A stretch of DNA of 64,000 nt from Undibacterium parvum (lineage in GTDB: Bacteria; Pseudomonadota; Gammaproteobacteria; Burkholderiales; Burkholderiaceae_D). The stretch spans positions 1,736,001 to 1,800,000 of the forward strand of contig NZ_CP034464.1 in the NCBI RefSeq assembly GCF_003955735.1, in the 5' to 3' direction. Shown here piece by piece: positions 62,178 through 64,000 of the stretch. Each line of letters starts with the position of its first letter. Positions within the stretch are counted from its first letter, which is position 1. The notes under the pieces are model-generated. The model saw nothing but the letters and a program-made list of their open reading frames with translations, was not told where the DNA came from and did not search any database. Position numbers and translations under genes: made by a program.

Positions 62178-62588
62178 TTAAGGCAGGGTCGCGACCACTT
62201 TGACACTGGCATCGACTGCCGATTTCTCTATATATCCGATTGCATTCTGATCTGAGGCGATGGCTTTTTTAACCTCAGCGCTAGATCCATACTCTTTCGG
62301 TAAAGTACCCTTGCCTGTAAATACGAGTTTAGACCAAATTGCCTTGACTTGCGATGCTTCTTTGTCGGCCAGTTTTTTGTAAAATTCAGAGCGGATTGCC
62401 GAACCTTCAGACTGGTCTATCGGCGTCATGGACGAAGATTTTCCCAGAAAAAATTGCGACGCCTGCTCCGAAGTCATGGATGGTGCAGCGTTTTTGGGGT
62501 TGACTACGATGACCACTTCAGCCATCACAGGAAGTGCGCTGGCAGCAAGGGCGACGGCCAATAAAATTGCTTGAGTTATTTTTTTCAT
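62178..62588 (-). CDS. Small PstS-like phosphate/anion-binding protein
   Basis: From the ATG at 62588 (AGGAGG 6 nt upstream) the protein has 136 residues with a signal peptide (ITQAILLAVALAASALPVMA). The rest (VNPKNAAPSMTSEQASQFFLGKSSSMTP, then SEFYKKLADKEASQVKAIWSKLVFTGKG and AIGYIEKSAV) is like a half-length PstS-type periplasmic binding protein, common beside porins and chemoreceptors. It follows the porin gene by 10 bp in the same direction, so they form one unit. Confidence 0.85.
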   Translation of the reverse strand: MKKITQAILLAVALAASALPVMAEVVIVVNPKNAAPSMTSEQASQFFLGKSSSMTPIDQSEGSAIRSEFYKKLADKEASQVKAIWSKLVFTGKGTLPKEYGSSAEVKKAIASDQNAIGYIEKSAVDASVKVVATLP

Positions 62589-62598
62589 CTCGGCCTCC

Positions 62599-63861
62599 TT
62601 AAAATACGAAATCGATAGCAACCGCATACACATTCACAGGACCCTTGAAAGTCGACTTGGCATTGACAAAATTGCCTGGACCTTGTTCTGGCGAGAACCT
62701 GTCCATTTGTATCTTGAGTGCCGCCGATTTATAGAAGTCCCAACGCAGACCTATGCTATTGCTAGTTTGGATTGGCGCTTGTGATGTCAAGGCATTTGCG
62801 CCTGCACTAAGTCCTAGTAGTTGCGCTTGCAATGCGGGTGGCAATGGTAGAGGACCCGTCGTTGGCAGGCTAGCTATCGTTCTAGCACTATCTTGTTTGA
62901 CCGAAGCGTGAGTAAAGTAGGGTAAGAATTTACCTATACGATAACCAAACATGGTGTACCAGGAGCTGGTATCTGAGACAGACAGGCTATCGGTGTCGCG
63001 TTTGCCGTACTCCGCCTGGACGATGAAATTCTTCCAATCTACCCCTAAGCCTAGTGAGGTAAATGAACCGTGGGTATCTTTTACTTCCAGACTATTGGCG
63101 GCGGCGTTCAAGCCAAATGCCGTGTCCAGCGCAGGGTTGGCTGCAAATTTACGCAAACCGCCAACGACAGCATTGACGGAGGCCGAATCTTCAATATTCA
63201 AGGTAGTATCGGTGCGACCAAAGCGTAGTGTGAAGGGTCCATTTTCTGCAACTAAATGAATACTAGTCAATTTAGTTGCATCAACAGTGTATTGAGATTT
63301 ACTCTTTACCGAAGTTTGGCCGACGGCAAATTGGGCGGTAATCGCGGTATCGCCAAATGATTTCTGGTAGACCACGTCGAGGCCATCAACGCTTTCTAAG
63401 GGGACTTGGCTGTACATCTCTACCGGCGGACGTAACATGGTGTTGGCATAACCGACATTGCGATAATCAGAAATCATATACACCGGCAGACCGATACGAC
63501 CAGCACGTACACTCCACTCATCCGAAAACTTGGCTTTGGCGAAAGCCCAGGCAATTTCGCCGACAAATTCATCAACCACCAGTTTGCGCACCAGACCTTG
63601 GCCAGTCACAGAAAACATGTCGTTAAATTTGGCAGTGGCTTGTATCCCGAAATTAGAATCTGGACCCGCTTTAGGTTTTTTCTTGACGCCATTGAGTTGG
63701 TTAGGGCGCACAAATTCGGCGTCATCGGTATCGCTAAACGTATACGCAGCAGTACCAAAGCCGCTAATGCTAATGGTAGGCGCACTACTAATATCTTCTG
63801 CGTAAGCCGAAGAGATGGCGAAAGGAAGGGCGAGCATCGCCAGTAAAGGTTGCACTTTCAT
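62599..63861 (-). CDS. Outer-membrane porin-like protein
   Basis: From the ATG at 63861 (GGAGA upstream) the protein has 420 residues with a signal peptide (LAMLALPFAISSAYA). It has repeated amphipathic strands, for instance ISISGFGTAAYTFSD, VSVTGQGLVRKLVV-like segments and KNFIVQAEYGKRD, and ends with VYAVAIDFVF, where the terminal Phe is the usual outer-membrane insertion signal. It most resembles the DcaP/porin-like barrels of proteobacteria. The permeant is unknown. Co-transcribed with the PstS-like gene. Confidence 0.85.
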   Translation of the reverse strand: MKVQPLLAMLALPFAISSAYAEDISSAPTISISGFGTAAYTFSDTDDAEFVRPNQLNGVKKKPKAGPDSNFGIQATAKFNDMFSVTGQGLVRKLVVDEFVGEIAWAFAKAKFSDEWSVRAGRIGLPVYMISDYRNVGYANTMLRPPVEMYSQVPLESVDGLDVVYQKSFGDTAITAQFAVGQTSVKSKSQYTVDATKLTSIHLVAENGPFTLRFGRTDTTLNIEDSASVNAVVGGLRKFAANPALDTAFGLNAAANSLEVKDTHGSFTSLGLGVDWKNFIVQAEYGKRDTDSLSVSDTSSWYTMFGYRIGKFLPYFTHASVKQDSARTIASLPTTGPLPLPPALQAQLLGLSAGANALTSQAPIQTSNSIGLRWDFYKSAALKIQMDRFSPEQGPGNFVNAKSTFKGPVNVYAVAIDFVF

Positions 63862-64000
63862 AGTTTCTCCAAAAAAATGTTTTTCTATTGTAACTCTCAG
63901 GAAACATGCAAACACCGATTGCACACTTTTTAACAATGGATTGCACACTCTAATAAGGGTTTTGCCCTCATCTTAAACAGAACACTTAAGTAGTATTAGC

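Overview
The window looks like a chromosomal segment of a betaproteobacterium of the order Burkholderiales, probably an Oxalobacteraceae member of the Undibacterium type. This is inferred from moderate GC, the betaproteobacterial purine-oxidation gene set (puuE/uraH/puuD with split xdhABC), the long-form isocitrate lyase, AcnB and creBCD. No rRNA, tRNA, transposase, prophage or CRISPR array is visible. I assigned functions from motifs and gene order only; no database search was run.

Region 1 (1-17.9 kb) is a purine scavenging and oxidation island. It holds allantoinase PuuE (cut by the window edge), 5-hydroxyisourate hydrolase, a LysR regulator, membrane urate hydroxylase PuuD, an M20 hydrolase, guanine deaminase, xanthine dehydrogenase xdhABC, a four-gene BMP-type nucleoside/nucleobase ABC importer and a Tsx-like outer-membrane channel. 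Together they would carry purines through the outer and inner membranes, then convert guanine to xanthine, urate, hydroxyisourate and allantoin. The xdhA/importer intergenic region has two identical inverted 14-bp operator-like sites, a strong internal terminator and a structured importer leader.

Region 2 (18-29.7 kb) is mixed: a Tat-type PhoX-like phosphatase, a REC-PAS response regulator, aconitase B, an alkyl sulfatase with a divergent LysR regulator, periplasmic-type DNA ligase LigE and an AlkD-like DNA glycosylase. A 122-nt three-way-junction element lies beside the sulfatase gene.

Region 3 (29.7-37.4 kb) is a tight eight-gene lipid-modification operon: flavin oxidoreductase, DUF1365, Cfa-type methyltransferase, chalcone-isomerase-like, MFS, DUF3833 lipoprotein, SDR and NTF2-like. 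A divergent TetR gene has an 18-bp palindromic operator next to it.

Region 4 (37.4-54.5 kb) includes a secreted M20 peptidase, an OafA-type acyltransferase, creD and creBC, a TipAS-domain protein, isocitrate lyase, a WYL regulator with a divergent DUF1579-like gene, envelope proteins, a MAPEG protein and a GMC oxidoreductase.

Region 5 (54.8-64 kb) has a radical SAM enzyme with a small unknown partner protein and an ECF41 sigma factor with its carboxymuconolactone-decarboxylase target, both behind recognisable ECF41 promoters. It also has three tandem homologous small-RNA genes with CCUCC anti-Shine-Dalgarno motifs, an M20 amidohydrolase, a chemoreceptor ending in a CheR-tether-like pentapeptide, and a porin/PstS-like pair.

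The intergenic spaces carry at least two families of dispersed palindromic repeats plus several single palindromes. The strongest unusual signals are the tandem sRNA array, the ECF41 promoter pair, the radical SAM/partner pair, the 122-nt junction element and the repeat families.
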